Shown one piece after another: positions 24,232 through 33,410 of a DNA stretch of 64,000 nt (its first letter is position 1; each line of letters starts with the position of its first letter). The notes under the pieces are model-generated. The model was given only the letters and a program-made list of their open reading frames with translations, made no database searches and was not told the origin of the DNA. The position numbers were made by a program, and so were the translations under genes. Source of the DNA: an uncultured Prevotellaceae bacterium (GTDB lineage: Bacteria > Bacteroidota > Bacteroidia > Bacteroidales > Muribaculaceae); contig ONOU01000001.1 of assembly GCA_900319525.1 (NCBI GenBank), positions 308,501 through 372,500 of the forward strand, in the 5' to 3' direction.

Positions 24232-25875
24232 ATGGTAACAACCGACGTTTATAATAAGGAATATGACGTGATCATCATCGGTGGTGGCGCCACTGGCGCT
24301 GGCACCGCAAGGGATTGCGCCCTGCGCGGCCTGAGCGTACTGCTCGTGGAGCGCAACGATTACAGCACCGGCGCCACAGGCCGCAACCACGGCCTCATGC
24401 ACAGCGGTGCCCGCTATGCCGTCACCGATGGCGAGAGCGCCAGCGAGTGCATCAGCGAGAACATGATCTTGAGGCGCATCGCCCGCCACTGTGTGGAGGA
24501 GACCGATGGCCTGTTCATCACCTTGCCCGAGGACAGCTTGGAATACCAGCAGACGTTTGTTGACGCCTGCCAGCGCGCCGGCATTCGCGCCGACGTCATC
24601 GATCCCGAGGAGGCTCGGCGCATCGAGCCCGCTGTCAACCCTGACCTTATCGGCGCCGTGCGCGTTCCCGACGCTTCGATCGATCCCTTCCGCCTCACCG
24701 TGGCCAACTTGCTTGATGCGCAACTGCATGGTGCGAATACCCTTAATTACCACGAGGTAGAGGGCTTCATCATCAACCAGGGACGCGTCGAGGGCGTTAA
24801 GCTCTTGAACAAGCACGACAGCAGCCATGTTGAGGTGCGCGGACGCGTGGTGGTCAATGCAGCCGGCATCTGGGGACAGCGCATCGCCCAACAGGCTGGC
24901 GTCAACATCTCAATGTTCCCGGCCCGCGGCGCGCTGCTCATCTTTGGGCACCGCGTCAATAAGATGGTCATCAACCGTTGCCGCAAGCCTGCCAATGCAG
25001 ACATCCTCGTGCCCGACGACACGGTGTGCGTCATCGGCACCACCAGCGACCGCATCCCCATCGAGACAGTTGACGACATGCGCGTGACCCGCGAGGAAGT
25101 GGACGTGTTGCTGCGTGAGGGCGTCAAGATTGCCCCGTCGCTAGCCACCACAAGAATCATCCGCGCCTATGCGGGTGTGCGGCCCCTCGTTGCCAGCGAT
25201 GACGACCCCAGCGGACGAAGCATCAGCCGCGGCATCGTGTGCCTGGACCACGCCACACGCGACGGTCTGGAGGGCCTCATCACCATCACGGGCGGCAAGA
25301 TGATGACCTACCGCCTGATGGGCGAGATTGCCACCAACGCCGTGTGCGCCAAGTTGGGCAACACCGCACCCTGTGTCACAGCAGTCCAGCCGTTGCCAGG
25401 ATCAGAAGAAGGCGCTCCCAGCCAGAGCGACACGACCAAGCGCTACACCTTTGGCCAGCGCGCCGCCATTGGCCGCCACGGCTCTCTCGCAGCCCGCATC
25501 GAGAAAGATAACGACATCGACAACGCTCTGGTGTGCGAATGCGAAGGCGTCACCGTGGGCGAAATCAAATATGCAGTCCATCAGCTCCACGTGCACAACC
25601 TGGTGAACCTGCGCCGACGCACCCGCGTGGGCATGGGCACCTGCCAGGGCAAACTGTGTTCCTGCCGTGCCGCATCACTGATGGGCGAACTCAACCACAA
25701 CCCCAAAAGCGCCCAAGAAGACCTGGCAGTATTCCTCGATGAACGCTGGAAAGGCATGAGGCCCGTGGCTTGGGGCGACACCCTGCGCGAGGCACAGCTC
25801 ACCGCCACCATCTACGAAGGCCTGTGCGGACTGGACAAGGCCGTTAACCTGCAAGGAAAGGAGGACGTGCAATGA
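24232..25875 (+). CDS. glpA: Anaerobic glycerol-3-phosphate dehydrogenase subunit A
   Basis: This 547-residue FAD subunit oxidises sn-glycerol-3-phosphate to dihydroxyacetone phosphate with GlpB and GlpC. The FAD-binding start is VIIIGGGATGAGTARD, the DAO fold fills residues 15-390, and the C-terminus carries a BFD-like [2Fe-2S] domain (CECEGVTVGEIKYAV, GTCQGKLCSCR). The start at 24232 is chosen because the promoter lies at 24150-24180, so the in-frame start at 24151 is not usable. It overlaps glpB by four bases (ATGA), which indicates coupled translation. Confidence 0.94.
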   Translation: MVTTDVYNKEYDVIIIGGGATGAGTARDCALRGLSVLLVERNDYSTGATGRNHGLMHSGARYAVTDGESASECISENMILRRIARHCVEETDGLFITLPEDSLEYQQTFVDACQRAGIRADVIDPEEARRIEPAVNPDLIGAVRVPDASIDPFRLTVANLLDAQLHGANTLNYHEVEGFIINQGRVEGVKLLNKHDSSHVEVRGRVVVNAAGIWGQRIAQQAGVNISMFPARGALLIFGHRVNKMVINRCRKPANADILVPDDTVCVIGTTSDRIPIETVDDMRVTREEVDVLLREGVKIAPSLATTRIIRAYAGVRPLVASDDDPSGRSISRGIVCLDHATRDGLEGLITITGGKMMTYRLMGEIATNAVCAKLGNTAPCVTAVQPLPGSEEGAPSQSDTTKRYTFGQRAAIGRHGSLAARIEKDNDIDNALVCECEGVTVGEIKYAVHQLHVHNLVNLRRRTRVGMGTCQGKLCSCRAASLMGELNHNPKSAQEDLAVFLDERWKGMRPVAWGDTLREAQLTATIYEGLCGLDKAVNLQGKEDVQ

Positions 25876-27119
25876 GAATGGACACTGTCATCGTGGGAGG
25901 AGGCCTCAGCGGCCTCACATGCGGCATCGCACTGGCCAAGCGCGGACAACGCGTCACCATAGTGGCTGGCGGCCAGAGCACCCTGATGTTTAACGGCGGC
26001 TCGATGGAACTGTTGGGAAATATTGACGGTCAAGACGTTAATCATCCGCTTGAAGCTATCGCCGCCCTTCCCAAGAATCACCCTTACAGCAAAATCGGCG
26101 CCCAGCGCATTGCAGACATCGCTGTCGAGGCCAAGCAACTGCTTGACGACGCCAGCATCAGCATGGACGGCACCGCCGACACCAACCACTGGCGCGTCAC
26201 CCCCATGGGAATCGCCAAGCGCGCATGGCTCACCCTGAGCGAAAACCTGCGCATCGACGACATGGGCAAGTTGCCCGCCAAGCGCGTGGCTCTGATGTGC
26301 ATACGCGGCTACTTTGACCAGCCCAACGGCATGCTGGCGCAAGGCTTGCGCGACATGGGATTTGACGTCCAAACGATTGAATTCAGCACCGACGACATCA
26401 CCGCCCTGCGCCACAGCCCCAGCGAGATGCGCGCCACCAGCCTGGCCAAGCACCTGGTAAGCAACAACGCCCTGCAACGTGTTGCCGACCAGATCAACGC
26501 CCTCGCCAGCGAGGCAGACATAGTTTTACTGCCCAGCGTGATAGGACAAACCGACGACAACGACTTCAACACACTGCAGCGCATGTGCAACAAGCCGTTG
26601 CGCCTTGTCGCCACATTGCCCCCATCAGTTGCCGGCATGAGGATGCAAACCCTGCTGCGCCACTACTTCAAGATGCTAGGCGGCAACTACTTGACGGGAG
26701 ATAATGCCATTGGCGGAAAATTTGAGGGCGACAAGTTGATTAGCGTATCCACCGCAAAGCTGAACGACATGCCACTCAGGGCCAACAATTTTGTGCTCGC
26801 ATCGGGCTCATTCGTCAGCCGCGGCTTAGCCGCCAATTACGAGCGAGTATTCGAACCCGTATTCGATCTCGACGTGGAGGCCGATGCCGACCGCGACAAG
26901 TGGACCACCTTCGGCGTTCTGGAACCTCAGGCCTATTTCCGCTACGGTGTCGCCACCGATGACAGCCTACGATGCCTCAAACAGGGTCGCACCATCACCA
27001 ACCTGCACGCCATTGGCTCTATCCTGAGCGGCCACGACGCCATCAAGATGGGCGACGGCACAGGAGTATCGATGCTGACGGCGCTTGCCGTGGCTCGTGA
27101 TATCCTGAGCAGCAAATAG
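25872..27119 (+). CDS. glpB: Anaerobic glycerol-3-phosphate dehydrogenase subunit B
   Basis: This 415-residue flavoprotein subunit works with GlpA and GlpC. The N-terminus MDTVIVGGGLSGLTCGIAL is an FAD/FMN nucleotide-binding fold; SFVSRGLAANYERVFEP and the late GDGTGVSMLTALAVA fit GlpB. The start overlaps the glpA stop. A 99-bp gap separates it from glpC, longer than the other spacings in the operon, without a clear promoter. Confidence 0.92.
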   Translation: MRMDTVIVGGGLSGLTCGIALAKRGQRVTIVAGGQSTLMFNGGSMELLGNIDGQDVNHPLEAIAALPKNHPYSKIGAQRIADIAVEAKQLLDDASISMDGTADTNHWRVTPMGIAKRAWLTLSENLRIDDMGKLPAKRVALMCIRGYFDQPNGMLAQGLRDMGFDVQTIEFSTDDITALRHSPSEMRATSLAKHLVSNNALQRVADQINALASEADIVLLPSVIGQTDDNDFNTLQRMCNKPLRLVATLPPSVAGMRMQTLLRHYFKMLGGNYLTGDNAIGGKFEGDKLISVSTAKLNDMPLRANNFVLASGSFVSRGLAANYERVFEPVFDLDVEADADRDKWTTFGVLEPQAYFRYGVATDDSLRCLKQGRTITNLHAIGSILSGHDAIKMGDGTGVSMLTALAVARDILSSK

Positions 27120-27218
27120 GGCTACCGACTACCATCCCTCTTGATGTATTCCAACTTCAAGAAAAGGTTTAGAATATAATAGATAACGATTTGATTGATG
27201 ATTTTTTAATGGGATATT

Positions 27219-28484
27219 ATGGCTGAATCAATGCAACTGTGCAATCTCAGCGACAACAACTTTGAGCAGTGCACCAAGTGTTCAATCTGCACAACGGTCT
27301 GCCCTGTTGCCGCTGTGACCACCGACTACCCCGGCCCCAAGCAAGCCGGCCCCGACGGTGAACGATACCGCATGAAGGATCCCGCTTACTTTGACAAGGC
27401 CCTAAAATTGTGCCTGAACTGCAAACGTTGTGAAGTGGCATGCCCTAGCGGCGTGCACATTGCTGATATCATCCAACGCGCGCGCATGAAGGCCAGCGAG
27501 GGGCACCATGCCAGCTTGCGCGACACGATGCTCGCAAACACCGACCTGCTGGGCACCATGGCCAATCTTGTCGCCCCCATCGCCAATGCCACACTGGGAC
27601 TCAAGCCCACCAAGCTGGTGATGGACAGCGTGATGGCCATCGACAAGAACCGCACCTTCCCTGCCTATAGCCGCCAGAAGTTCACCACCTGGTTCAAGCG
27701 CCACGCCGCCAAGGACCAGGATGCCTACCCCAACCACGTGAGCTATTTCCACGGCTGCTATGTGAACTACAATTTCCCCAAGCTGGGCCAGGACCTGGTC
27801 AAAGTGATGAACGCCATCGGCTACGGCGTGTATCTGCTTGACAAGGAGCAGTGCTGCGGTGTTGCCCTCATTGCCAACGGGTTGTACAAGCAAGCCAAGC
27901 GCCAGGGTCGTGTCAACGTAGCCAGCATCCGCAAAGCCGTGAACATGGATCACAACACGGTTCTCACCACAAGTTCGAGCTGCACTTTCAACCTGCGCGA
28001 CGAGTATCCCGCAATGCTTGACCTCGACAACAGCGATATCCGTGACGGCATCTCGCTGGCAACAAGATTTATCTATAACCTTGTTGATGAGGAAAAAGTC
28101 AAGCTGGTCTTCAAGCAAGACTATAAGCGTCGTTTAGCCTATCACACAGCCTGCCACATGCAACGCATGGGATGGCAACTCTACAGCATTGAATTGCTGC
28201 GCATGATTCCAGGATTGGACCTGCAAGTACTGGAACAGGAGTGCTGCGGCATCTCTGGCACTTATGGTTTCAAGAAGGAGAATTACGAGCGCTCACAAGC
28301 TATCGGCTCCATTCTGTTCAAGCACATCGAGAATGCTCATGTGGAAGCCGTCACCACCGACTGCGAGACCTGCAAGTGGCAAATCGAGATGTCCACCGGA
28401 TTGCCCGTCGAGAATCCCATCAGCGTGCTTGCCGATGCCCTCGATGTCGAGGCGACAAGAAAAGCAAACAATTTGACAGACTGA
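27219..28484 (+). CDS. glpC: Anaerobic glycerol-3-phosphate dehydrogenase subunit C
   Basis: This 421-residue iron-sulfur subunit anchors the dehydrogenase and passes electrons to quinone. Two [4Fe-4S] motifs are near the start (CTKCSICTTVCPV and CLNCKRCEVACPSG), followed by two CCG domains (KEQCCGVALIANG and EQECCGISGTYGFKKENYE). Length is near that of the E. coli protein. It lies in the glpABC order and is followed by the transporter 49 bp later. Confidence 0.93.
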   Translation: MAESMQLCNLSDNNFEQCTKCSICTTVCPVAAVTTDYPGPKQAGPDGERYRMKDPAYFDKALKLCLNCKRCEVACPSGVHIADIIQRARMKASEGHHASLRDTMLANTDLLGTMANLVAPIANATLGLKPTKLVMDSVMAIDKNRTFPAYSRQKFTTWFKRHAAKDQDAYPNHVSYFHGCYVNYNFPKLGQDLVKVMNAIGYGVYLLDKEQCCGVALIANGLYKQAKRQGRVNVASIRKAVNMDHNTVLTTSSSCTFNLRDEYPAMLDLDNSDIRDGISLATRFIYNLVDEEKVKLVFKQDYKRRLAYHTACHMQRMGWQLYSIELLRMIPGLDLQVLEQECCGISGTYGFKKENYERSQAIGSILFKHIENAHVEAVTTDCETCKWQIEMSTGLPVENPISVLADALDVEATRKANNLTD

Positions 28485-28533
28485 TTATCAAAACTATATA
28501 AATAACTATCTAAACTAAAAATCAAAGAAAATT

Positions 28534-29958
28534 ATGGCAAGTTTTTTAGCTCCCCCGGCCTATAAGCCGGAACAGACCGGCCCCGAAGCCGATGCCAAGT
28601 ACAAGAGACTGCGTTGGCAAGTCTTTATCGGCATCTTTATCGGTTATGCCGGCTTCTACCTGGTGAGAAAGAATTTCTCCATGGCCATTCCCATGCTCGA
28701 GCCCTTCGGCTTCACCAAGGGTATGCTGGGTACAGCCCTGGCAATGAATGCTGTAGCCTATGGCTTCTCCAAGTTTGTCATGGCCAGCGTCAGCGACCGC
28801 AGCAATGCGCGCCGCTTCCTGCCTCTGGGCCTGATTCTGTCGGCCATCGCAATGCTGTTCATGATGGTTCCCATCACCATGCTCGACCCCATCGGTCATC
28901 CCGAGCGCAAGGGTCTTGCCGTGTTCCTGATGGGTGCCTTCAACTTCCTCGTGGGTTGGTTCCAGGGAATGGGCTGGCCTCCGTGTGGCCGTGTGATGAC
29001 GCGCTGGTTCTCCATTAAAGAGCGCGGCACCTGGATGAGCGTGTGGAACTGCGCCCACAACGTGGGTGGTGCCCTTGTCGGCCCGATGGCTGCCTATGGT
29101 GCCATGTGGTTCGGCTCCTGGTTCTACGGTAACGACGTGAAGATGTACTTCCTGATCGGAACTTATGCCTTCCCTGCTGCCGTGGCCATCCTGATTGCCA
29201 TCATCGCCTACATCCTCATCCGTGACACCCCCCAGTCATGCGGTCTTCCTTCAATCGAGAAGTGGAGCGGCAGCGCTTCCAAGAATTATGACGAGAAGAA
29301 GAGCGAGCAGTCGCTCAGCGTGAAGGAAATCTTCAAGACCGTCCTCTCTAACAAATTCCTGTGGTACATCGCACTAGCCAACTCCTTTATCTATATGGTG
29401 CGCTACGGCTGTCTGGACTGGGCTCCCACCATCCTGAGCGAGCAGGGCGTGGACATCAAGAATGCCGGCTGGGCATACTTCGCCTATGAGATTGCCGCTA
29501 TTCCCGGCACAATCTTCTGCGGCTGGCTGAGCGACAAGGTCTTCAACGGCCGCCGTGCGCTGCCCACGATTATTTTCATGGCACTTATCATTGTCGCCAT
29601 CGTCGTCTACTGGCAGAACATGACCAACCTGACCATCGTCCTCGGTTGCCTGATTGCCATCGGCTTCCTCATCTATGGTCCCGTGATGCTCATTGGTGTG
29701 CAGGCACTTGACCTCGCTCCCAAGAATGCAGCAGGCACCGCCGCCGGCCTTACCGGTTTCATGGGTTATGTGCTGGGTACCGCTATTCTGGCCAACACCG
29801 TGCTGGGTTATGTGGCCGAGCATACCGGAGGCTGGGACATGCCGTTCATCCTGCTCATTGTGGGCTGCGTGGGTGCAATCTTCTTCATGGCCTTGACCTA
29901 CAAAGAGGAGCAGTATCTCGTTGCCGACCGCAAGGGCGAGAAGATCGAGAAGAAATAA
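28534..29958 (+). CDS. glpT: Glycerol-3-phosphate transporter (MFS, organophosphate:phosphate antiporter)
   Basis: This 474-residue MFS protein has twelve helices. YAGFYLVRKNFSMAIPML carries the conserved Arg of phosphate binding in the GlpT/UhpT group, and WSVKER-like FSIKERGTWMSVWN follows helix 4. It should swap external glycerol-3-phosphate for internal phosphate. Its place directly after glpC and before a glycerophosphodiesterase fits GlpT rather than UhpT. The C-terminus is short and charged (GEKIEKK). Confidence 0.92.
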   Translation: MASFLAPPAYKPEQTGPEADAKYKRLRWQVFIGIFIGYAGFYLVRKNFSMAIPMLEPFGFTKGMLGTALAMNAVAYGFSKFVMASVSDRSNARRFLPLGLILSAIAMLFMMVPITMLDPIGHPERKGLAVFLMGAFNFLVGWFQGMGWPPCGRVMTRWFSIKERGTWMSVWNCAHNVGGALVGPMAAYGAMWFGSWFYGNDVKMYFLIGTYAFPAAVAILIAIIAYILIRDTPQSCGLPSIEKWSGSASKNYDEKKSEQSLSVKEIFKTVLSNKFLWYIALANSFIYMVRYGCLDWAPTILSEQGVDIKNAGWAYFAYEIAAIPGTIFCGWLSDKVFNGRRALPTIIFMALIIVAIVVYWQNMTNLTIVLGCLIAIGFLIYGPVMLIGVQALDLAPKNAAGTAAGLTGFMGYVLGTAILANTVLGYVAEHTGGWDMPFILLIVGCVGAIFFMALTYKEEQYLVADRKGEKIEKK

Positions 29959-30000
29959 TCTATTACAATTATAATTATTCATCAAAAACAATTAACACTT

Positions 30001-31623
30001 ATGTTTAAACATCTGGTTAAAGTGGGTCTGTTAAGCGCCGTTGTGCTTGCGACCTTTACCTCATGTGAGGAAGAACAACAGTTCACCAATGAGAAACTTG
30101 ATGCCAAGCGTGTTGAAGTTCAGGTACTGAACGATGAGCTGGCAAAGGTTCGTGACTATGTGCCCTTGTATGCAGTTATTGCACACCGTGGCTCCACCTT
30201 CTGGGCTCCCGAGGAGACCGAGGCATCATGGCGTTGGGCCCGTGAAATGGGTGCCGACTATCTGGAGAGTGACGTACAGTGCACCAAGGACGGTATCGTG
30301 CTTGCCAATCACGATGAGAACCTGAAGCGTACCACCAACATCGAGAACGTATTCAGTGAGAACGTTCCCACCAGCCGTGTGGACTTCTACATGAGCCTGG
30401 GCTTCTCGCGTGCTGACGCCGAAGCACAATATGGCCGTGACATGGCTGCCTTCCGCCCATTCTACACCCTGAGCTACTACTATGCCGAGCTGCTCATGCT
30501 CGACGCCGGCAGCTGGTTCAACGAGAGCTCGCTGGAGCAGGCCCGTCCCACCTTCAAGGCTACCGAGAACGGCCGCTTTGAGAACGGCAAGATCGTCTAT
30601 AGCAATGGTCTGTACATCAGTGCCATCCAGGACCAGATCGCCTATGCACAGGGCAAGCGCCTCATCCGCGACGCCAATGGCCGCCGCGTGCTCACCTACA
30701 AGATCAAGGACGAGTACAAGGGCATGACCCTGGAGCAGATCTACAATGCCATCAAGGCTAAGGGCGAGTACAACGCCAAGTACATGGACTTCATCGAGTA
30801 CGACTTCGCCAACGCTTACGAGGCCGACCCCGAGGACACCGGCAACCGTCCCGGCATCTATGTCGAGTTCAAGGAGAGCTGGCTGAACCCCGGCAACATG
30901 GAGCAGCGCGTGTATGACGTGCTGGCCGAGCAGGGCTGGAACATCATCACCAACGATCCCGGTGATCAGCCCTTCTACAAGAACGGCAAGGTGAACGTGG
31001 GCAACACCCGCGGTCGCGTTATCCTGCAGACCTTCTCGTTTGACGCTCTGCGCCGTGCCAACGACGTCTTCAAGGGTCGCATTCCCATGTGCTACCTGTT
31101 GTGGATCAGCGAGCCGGCTTATGCTACCGATATCGCCTATGACACCCCCACCGGCTATGCAGCCTTCATCAAGTGGGCTCAGGACAATGGCGCTCACATC
31201 ATCGGCCCGGCCATCAGTGGCGCACCCAACAACTATCCCGAGATGAATGCTCCCTGGCAGGCCTACATGATTCGCCGTGCCGGCATGATCAACCACCCCT
31301 ACAGCTTTGACAGCTGGGCACAGATGTGCAAGTACATGGGTTACTACAACTATGGTTGGGAGACCGAGTTTGACGACCTGCTCCGTCTGGAGATTCCCGC
31401 TACCCCCTACTGCACCAGCACCTATCCCAGCAGCGTGCCCGTCTATATGGACGGTTTCTTCACCAACCGCACCGAGATGTCGCTGCGCTACATGATCGAG
31501 AACGGTTTCCGTGGCAACCCCGCCCTGCCCAACCCCTTCCACGCTGGTCAGAAGTATGACAACTCACAGGCCAACGTCACCGTTCCTGATGCCGCTGCAA
31601 CCCTTGAGCGTCTGGGTTACTAA
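30001..31623 (+). CDS. glpQ: Glycerophosphodiester phosphodiesterase lipoprotein
   Basis: This 540-residue GDPD enzyme hydrolyses glycerophosphodiesters to glycerol-3-phosphate and an alcohol. The start is a lipoprotein signal (LATFTSC), so it acts in the periplasm or at the outer membrane. Catalytic motifs are VIAHRGSTFWAPEET and ADYLESDVQCTKDG followed by LANHDENLKRTTN. It is longer than E. coli GlpQ (about 330 mature residues) because of an insert at residues about 120-260. It lies 42 bp after glpT and supplies its substrate. Confidence 0.9.
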   Translation: MFKHLVKVGLLSAVVLATFTSCEEEQQFTNEKLDAKRVEVQVLNDELAKVRDYVPLYAVIAHRGSTFWAPEETEASWRWAREMGADYLESDVQCTKDGIVLANHDENLKRTTNIENVFSENVPTSRVDFYMSLGFSRADAEAQYGRDMAAFRPFYTLSYYYAELLMLDAGSWFNESSLEQARPTFKATENGRFENGKIVYSNGLYISAIQDQIAYAQGKRLIRDANGRRVLTYKIKDEYKGMTLEQIYNAIKAKGEYNAKYMDFIEYDFANAYEADPEDTGNRPGIYVEFKESWLNPGNMEQRVYDVLAEQGWNIITNDPGDQPFYKNGKVNVGNTRGRVILQTFSFDALRRANDVFKGRIPMCYLLWISEPAYATDIAYDTPTGYAAFIKWAQDNGAHIIGPAISGAPNNYPEMNAPWQAYMIRRAGMINHPYSFDSWAQMCKYMGYYNYGWETEFDDLLRLEIPATPYCTSTYPSSVPVYMDGFFTNRTEMSLRYMIENGFRGNPALPNPFHAGQKYDNSQANVTVPDAAATLERLGY

Positions 31624-31674
31624 TCCACAACTGGTGTAATGAACATTATCAATATTAAACAGACACAAACGAAT

Positions 31675-33018
31675 ATGAAAAAATATATTTTGATGCCTCT
31701 TTTGGCAGTCTTTGCGCTGACAGCTGCTGCCCAGGACTTCGACACCGATCCCACCCTGGAGCTCGAGAACGCCGAGAAGGAAGTGAAGTTCACCGTAGGA
31801 GCCCGCATGATGGCCGACGCTGCTGCTTATCACAGCGAATTCACTCCCCTGCAGAGCGGCGCTTCGATCACCGATGCCCGCATCCGCACCTCGATGACCT
31901 ATAAGGACTGGTATTTCTATGCTGACTTCGGTTTTGGCGGCGGTAAGTTCTCACAGAAGAACATCTTCCTGCAGTACAGCCACCTGGACAACAACGACAA
32001 CACTCATGCCGTGAAGGTGGGTTACTATAACGACCCCGCCGGTTCTATGGCCCGCAACACCTCGCTGGGTAGCTACCACTTCATCAGCCGTCCCGGTTCA
32101 TCCTATGCACTGGGTGAGGGCCGTGAGCTGGGTATCACCTACAAGTTCAACAGTGACCGTTTCATGGCCTATCAAGGCGTGTTCACCGAGAACCAGTACA
32201 ACAAGATTGATGCCGGTTTCAATGGTATCACCGTTGCCGGCCGCTACTTGTTCCGTCCCATCAGTGATGATTTCCAGACCCTGCACTTGGGTGTGAGCGC
32301 ACGCTTTGCCCATCTGGGTGGTGGCGAGGTTTATAACAACGTGCTCAAGAAGTCGCTCCACCTGGGTCAAGCCCTGGAGACCCTCGTTGACGAGGATGAG
32401 CAGTTTGTCAGTGCTGACCTCGATTGGGCCAACAACGTGGTTAACGTGGGCGCTGAGGCCCTGTATCAGAACGACAAGTTCTTTGCCCGTGGTGAGTTCT
32501 TCTACAAGCACGTGACCAAGAAGCGTGACAGCTACTCGCTCTATATCGACGCTCAGAACAACATCGACGGTTGGGGTGACATCGAATGGTGGGAGAATGC
32601 CAACAAGCTGAAGAACAACAACTTCATTGGCGGTTACGTGGAGGCTGGCGTACAGCTCCTGGGCAATGGCTACAAGTACAACAAGCAGGAAGGCCTGCTG
32701 GGTGGTCTTGACGGCAAGTCGCTCGAAATCGTAGCCCGCTACAACTACACCGGCCTGAACAACCTCACCGACGGTGAGTACTACAATGCCGGTCGTGGAC
32801 ACTTCTATGCCAACGGTTACATGGAGGATTGGCCCGGCACCGGTGCAACCAGCGTTGGTGGTGGTGACATCCACAGCGTGACCCTGGGTCTGAACTACGC
32901 ATTCAACCGCTACGTGCTGTGCATGGTGGACTACACTTGGCACAAGCTCGACAAGCCCTTCCTGCCCAACGATAAGAACTTCCATGTGGCTCAGGCCCGC
33001 GTGCAGTTCACGTTCTAA
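31675..33018 (+). CDS. OprO/OprP-like porin
   Basis: This 447-residue protein has a signal peptide (ILMPLLAVFALTAAAQ) and a long beta-barrel with strands such as FTVGARMMADAAAY and WYFYADFGFGGGK, ending in VAQARVQFTF with a terminal Phe. The pattern matches phosphate-selective-type porins of Bacteroidetes. The start at 31675 is chosen because the upstream in-frame ATG at 31639 would put 12 polar residues before the signal. It is 51 bp after the phosphodiesterase and probably lets phosphate esters into the periplasm; specificity is inferred from position. Confidence 0.82.
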   Translation: MKKYILMPLLAVFALTAAAQDFDTDPTLELENAEKEVKFTVGARMMADAAAYHSEFTPLQSGASITDARIRTSMTYKDWYFYADFGFGGGKFSQKNIFLQYSHLDNNDNTHAVKVGYYNDPAGSMARNTSLGSYHFISRPGSSYALGEGRELGITYKFNSDRFMAYQGVFTENQYNKIDAGFNGITVAGRYLFRPISDDFQTLHLGVSARFAHLGGGEVYNNVLKKSLHLGQALETLVDEDEQFVSADLDWANNVVNVGAEALYQNDKFFARGEFFYKHVTKKRDSYSLYIDAQNNIDGWGDIEWWENANKLKNNNFIGGYVEAGVQLLGNGYKYNKQEGLLGGLDGKSLEIVARYNYTGLNNLTDGEYYNAGRGHFYANGYMEDWPGTGATSVGGGDIHSVTLGLNYAFNRYVLCMVDYTWHKLDKPFLPNDKNFHVAQARVQFTF

Positions 33019-33106
33019 TCAGGAATGGATCATCAAGAATAATCTAATCTAAGTCTAAATACCATCATTATTTTTATTTAGAATTATTTTTCCTATCAAT
33101 CACTGT

Positions 33107-33148
33107 AATCCCGCTTCACCCGTGACAGGGCCAGGCGGGATTCTTTGT
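33107..33148 (+). terminator. Terminator of the glp locus
   Basis: AATCCCGC (33107-33114) pairs with GCGGGATT (33135-33142), followed by a T-rich CTTTGTT. It closes the glpA-to-porin run. Confidence 0.7.
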
Positions 33149-33186
33149 TGCCCCACCCCATTTATGGAGTAATTTGATGTCCAGGA

Positions 33187-33219
33187 GATAGAAATAGAAA
33201 TAAAGATAGAAATAGAGAT
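33187..33219. repeat. Short GATAGAAATA-type tandem repeat
   Basis: Imperfect repeats of GATAGAAATA/GAAATA lie in the 392-bp gap between the porin and the next convergent gene. The run is purine-only on the plus strand apart from T. Confidence 0.6.
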
Positions 33220-33230
33220 GTATCCAAGAC

Positions 33231-33252
33231 TGGCAGAAAGCCTGCACAAGGC
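33231..33252. repeat. Half copy of the multi-hairpin repeat
   Basis: The bases GAAAGCCTGCACAAGGC here match positions 1624-1640 in copy 1 of the palindromic repeat, but the second half is lost. It looks like a decayed copy. Confidence 0.45.
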
Positions 33253-33343
33253 AGTCGCATCGTTTCCCTAGAGTTTGCAGTGAGTGAGACGTACATCCTG
33301 GTGCATGAGGAATGTGACCAAATGAGCACCGGGGTAACACGAT

Positions 33344-33380
33344 GAAAAAAGGCGCGACCGTTGTTGTGCCGGTCGCGCCT
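33344..33380 (-). terminator. Terminator of the secreted-protein gene
   Basis: On the minus strand AGGCGCGACCG and CGGTCGCGCCT (33350-33360 with 33370-33380) form a perfect 11-bp stem followed by six T. Confidence 0.85.
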
Positions 33381-33410
33381 CTTGTGATGGGCTACTATTT
33401 TAACTTCTTA

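Noticed and set aside
30226-31542. 438-codon minus-strand frame
   Set aside because: Antisense shadow of the glycerophosphodiesterase, with no start context or family.
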